Positions 61,732 to 64,000 of a stretch of DNA of 64,000 nucleotides are shown here, piece by piece. Origin of the DNA: HLUCCA09 sp965277275. GTDB taxonomy: Bacteria; Pseudomonadota; Alphaproteobacteria; Rhodobacterales; Rhodobacteraceae. The position numbers and the translations under genes were made by a program. The notes beneath the pieces were generated by a model. It worked only from the letters and a program-made list of their open reading frames with translations, did no database searches and was not told the DNA's origin. Position 1 is the stretch's first letter. Every line of letters starts with the position of its first letter. The stretch spans positions 2,294,001 through 2,358,000 of the forward strand of contig CBDICG010000002.1 of NCBI GenBank assembly GCA_965277275.1, given 5' to 3'.

Positions 61732-64000
61732 TCAAACCATCGCGACGTCCGTGAACGCGAAGTTCGCCTCGCTCAATCCCGCCAGCTGCACATCCTCGAA
61801 GGTCACCGAGCCGCCGTCCGAGAACGAGAGTTGCGCGTTGCCATCCGCCGCGCTGGCCAGTGCCAGCGTGTCGTAGGTCAGGTCGAAGCCAACGAGCGAC
61901 ACGACATCCTCGGCGACATCGAAGTCCGTGATCGCGTCGGCCCCGTCCCCTTCGGCGACCACGAACAGGTCTGCACCCCGGCCCCCCGTAAGGACATCAT
62001 CGCCCGCGCCGCCGATCAGGATGTCGTCACCCCGCTGTGCGACGAGGGTGTTCGCCGCATCCGAGCCGCGCAGGATATCATCGCCGTCTCCGGAAACCGC
62101 ATTCTCGATCGCACTGCCCGCCGAGAGCGTCACAAAGGTTTGCCCGCCCACCGTGCTGCTTGCCCCGGCAGCAAGGCTGACATCCAGATCGCCCGTCATC
62201 GCGGCCATGTTCAGCCAATCCGCCCCACCGTCCGTATCGTCGAGCAGCACGCGGGCGGGATCGTCCGCAGGCGCGGTCGGGGTACCCCCGGCACCGTCCG
62301 GAACGGACGCCGCGAAGACCTCATCGGTGTAGTGGTAGGTGTCATCGCCAGCATTGGCCGAAGCGATCTCGGCGCCGTACCACGTTATCTCGAAGGCTTC
62401 GAGCACCGCGCCGCCCGTATCCGGGTCGATGATCTCCAGCGTCCAGAGGCCGTCGCCCGACGCCGTCTCGCCGAGGAACGCTTCGGCCCCGAACGACCAG
62501 TCGAGCGGGCCCACGGGCGCCTCGCCGTCGCCGAGCACCTGCACCCGCGTGCCCGATGCCGAGGTCAGGAATACGTCGACGGAGGAATCCGACAGGGTCA
62601 GCGACACGTAGACATGCTCGACCCCCATCGCGACCGCACTCAGATCAAACGTCAGCGGCAGCGAGGCACCCACCGCCTGCGGCCCGGCGGAGGCCACCAA
62701 GTAGCTCATCTCGTTGGCGCTCGTCTGCGCGACGTCGAAGAGACTCCACGCCTCGGCCATCCGGACGGCGGCGTTGACGTTGACGATGCCGAAGCCGTAA
62801 TCGGGCGAGAAGTGCATCCCGCCGCCGTTCCAGTTCTCCGCGCCGTTCTCGACCCAATCGAAGTCCGTGCTGCCGAAGAGATCGTCGAAGATGCCGCCAA
62901 TGATGCTGCCGCTCGTCGGGTCCTCGGGGTCGCTGAAGGTGGCGGAGAGGGCGAGGATGTTCTGCACATCGCGCCAGCCGAGCCCCGGCGCGGCTTCCAG
63001 CATCAGCGCCGTGACGGCCGATACGATCGGCGCCGAGGCCGACGTGCCGCCAAAGCCCGTCAGGCTGCCGGTGCCGGTGTAGTCGCCCTCGGCGTAGCCC
63101 GCCGAGCCCATGAGGTCGGTCGTCAGTACGCCGCGGTCGAGGAACAGCTCCCCGCTCGACGGCGCCGTCACCAGCACGTTCGCGCCGTGGTTGGAATAGG
63201 ACGCCGCCGCCCCGCTCTCGCTCACGGCAGCCACGGTGATCGAATGGCGCGACGCGTCGATCAGGTCGCCCGAAGAGTTCGCCGTCGCGTTTCCGGCGGA
63301 CTTGACGAGGATCGTCCCCAGCCCGTCGCGCCCTGTCGTTGAGGCATGGTCGAAGGCGATGAGCGTCTTGCCGAAGAGGTCGGCGGGCGCGGGATCGTCC
63401 GGCTCGAAGCCGGGCGAGGCGCCCCAGCTGTTATTGACCACATCGAACGCGGCCATCTGCATGACGGCCTCGAAGTAATCCGTCAGGTCCGGCGAATTCG
63501 CGCCCGCCACCCCGTCGATGATGTTGACCCCGGTGATGCTGGCGTTGAACGCACCGCCGACGATCCCCGTCCCGTCCGCCTCTGCGGCGATGATCCCGGC
63601 CACGGCCGTTCCGTGCGCGGCGGTACCGGTCGAGGGGTCGAGCACGTTGCCCGCCACGGTCACGTGCATGCTGGCGTCGTAGTTGCCGTCGAGGTCCGGG
63701 TGGCTCCACTGCACCCCGTCGTCATAGATCGCGACGGACACGCCCGCGCCGGTGTAATCCACCCAGATCTCTTCGATCGTGCCGATGGCCTGCAGGTGCC
63801 ATTGCTCGGCGTAGCGGTCATCGGTGGGGGTGAAGCGAGGCGGGGCGGACGCGAGCAGAATGTCGGTCACGCCCCAGTTCCACGACGGATCGCCGATATA
63901 GCGGAATTCGATCTCGTTTGTGCCCGGCACCTGCGCGGCGGCGGCAATGTAGAAGTCGTGTTCCGAGAACGCATCGTTCGATCCGCCCGGCAGGATGCCG
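61732..64000 (-). CDS. Subtilase with P-domain and RTX repeats (N-terminus beyond the window)
   Basis: At least 755 residues; the frame is open to position 64000, so the gene begins outside. Triad: Asp in VAIYDDGVQWSHPDL, His in AAHGTAVAGIIAAEADG, Ser in GGTSASAPIVSAVTA, with VNNSWGAS and SAGN. These are kexin-type features. A P/Homo-B domain follows (VEHVYVSLTLSDSSVDVFLTS, GLWTLEIIDPDTGG). The C-terminus has RTX calcium repeats (NAVSGDGDDILRG, QRGDDILIGGAGDDVL) and ends in the family tail FAFTDVAMV. It is likely a type I secreted protease. Confidence 0.92.
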   Translation of the reverse strand, partial: GILPGGSNDAFSEHDFYIAAAAQVPGTNEIEFRYIGDPSWNWGVTDILLASAPPRFTPTDDRYAEQWHLQAIGTIEEIWVDYTGAGVSVAIYDDGVQWSHPDLDGNYDASMHVTVAGNVLDPSTGTAAHGTAVAGIIAAEADGTGIVGGAFNASITGVNIIDGVAGANSPDLTDYFEAVMQMAAFDVVNNSWGASPGFEPDDPAPADLFGKTLIAFDHASTTGRDGLGTILVKSAGNATANSSGDLIDASRHSITVAAVSESGAAASYSNHGANVLVTAPSSGELFLDRGVLTTDLMGSAGYAEGDYTGTGSLTGFGGTSASAPIVSAVTALMLEAAPGLGWRDVQNILALSATFSDPEDPTSGSIIGGIFDDLFGSTDFDWVENGAENWNGGGMHFSPDYGFGIVNVNAAVRMAEAWSLFDVAQTSANEMSYLVASAGPQAVGASLPLTFDLSAVAMGVEHVYVSLTLSDSSVDVFLTSASGTRVQVLGDGEAPVGPLDWSFGAEAFLGETASGDGLWTLEIIDPDTGGAVLEAFEITWYGAEIASANAGDDTYHYTDEVFAASVPDGAGGTPTAPADDPARVLLDDTDGGADWLNMAAMTGDLDVSLAAGASSTVGGQTFVTLSAGSAIENAVSGDGDDILRGSDAANTLVAQRGDDILIGGAGDDVLTGGRGADLFVVAEGDGADAITDFDVAEDVVSLVGFDLTYDTLALASAADGNAQLSFSDGGSVTFEDVQLAGLSEANFAFTDVAMV

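Overview
The window is GC-rich, densely packed DNA from an alphaproteobacterium, most likely the Rhodobacteraceae/Roseobacter group. The evidence is a DUF1127 gene, RTX proteins carrying a Hint domain, a CsgH-type curli cluster, a TTAA-N7-TTAA (CtrA-type) box, and many 4-nt ATGA overlaps. No rRNA, tRNA, transposase, integrase or CRISPR array was seen. Both ends cut through genes.

Layout. 1-4.1 kb: an AhpD-like gene, a 6PGDH-like/HpcH-aldolase fusion and a glycosyltransferase-like gene. 4.6-20.2 kb: a redox/oxygen/stress block. It holds a peptidoglycan-binding protein, a single-domain globin, an OsmC-FMO-monooxygenase operon, and a run of alpha/beta hydrolase, truncated haemoglobin, degenerate class III cyclase and PAS histidine kinase. 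It also holds a cysteine synthase-glutaredoxin fusion coupled to a PLP decarboxylase, a DUF1127 gene, and a hybrid kinase/OmpR-type regulator pair. Three of its transcription units share an exactly spaced promoter-like module. 20.9-30.4 kb: a 1187-residue protein with a papain-like Q..C-H-N signature, and an oppositely oriented two-gene operon. The first product of that operon shares the same roughly 115-residue N-terminal domain, which I do not recognise. Between them lie a VTT-like membrane gene, two methyltransferases and a LysR gene. 30.8-32.4 kb: a Rieske-GltB-like fusion.

33.0-39.2 kb is a curli operon: csgF, csgG, two long curlin-repeat proteins, a CsgB-like protein, an unknown secreted protein and csgH. 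A CtrA-type box lies upstream, and stem-loops follow the first two curlin genes. No csgD or csgE is present here. A serralysin-like protease with RTX and FG-GAP-like repeats follows, then a perfect 21-copy 7-bp tandem repeat, a DUF1772 gene, an NmrA-like gene and an AraC regulator.

45.9-54.3 kb is a same-strand run I consider the best candidate for an undescribed system. It encodes a Gly/Ser-tailed unknown protein, a subtilase, a trypsin-SGNH-trypsin-EEP four-domain protein, a tyrosinase and a DUF2182 membrane protein. The first four show no N-terminal signal peptide. The rest holds an RTX-Hint protein, an orphan phnM, a coupled trio (small exported protein, methyltransferase, membrane phosphatase-fold protein), and a subtilase with P-domain and RTX repeats that runs off the right edge. 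All functions are inferred from sequence motifs read by eye; no database search was possible.
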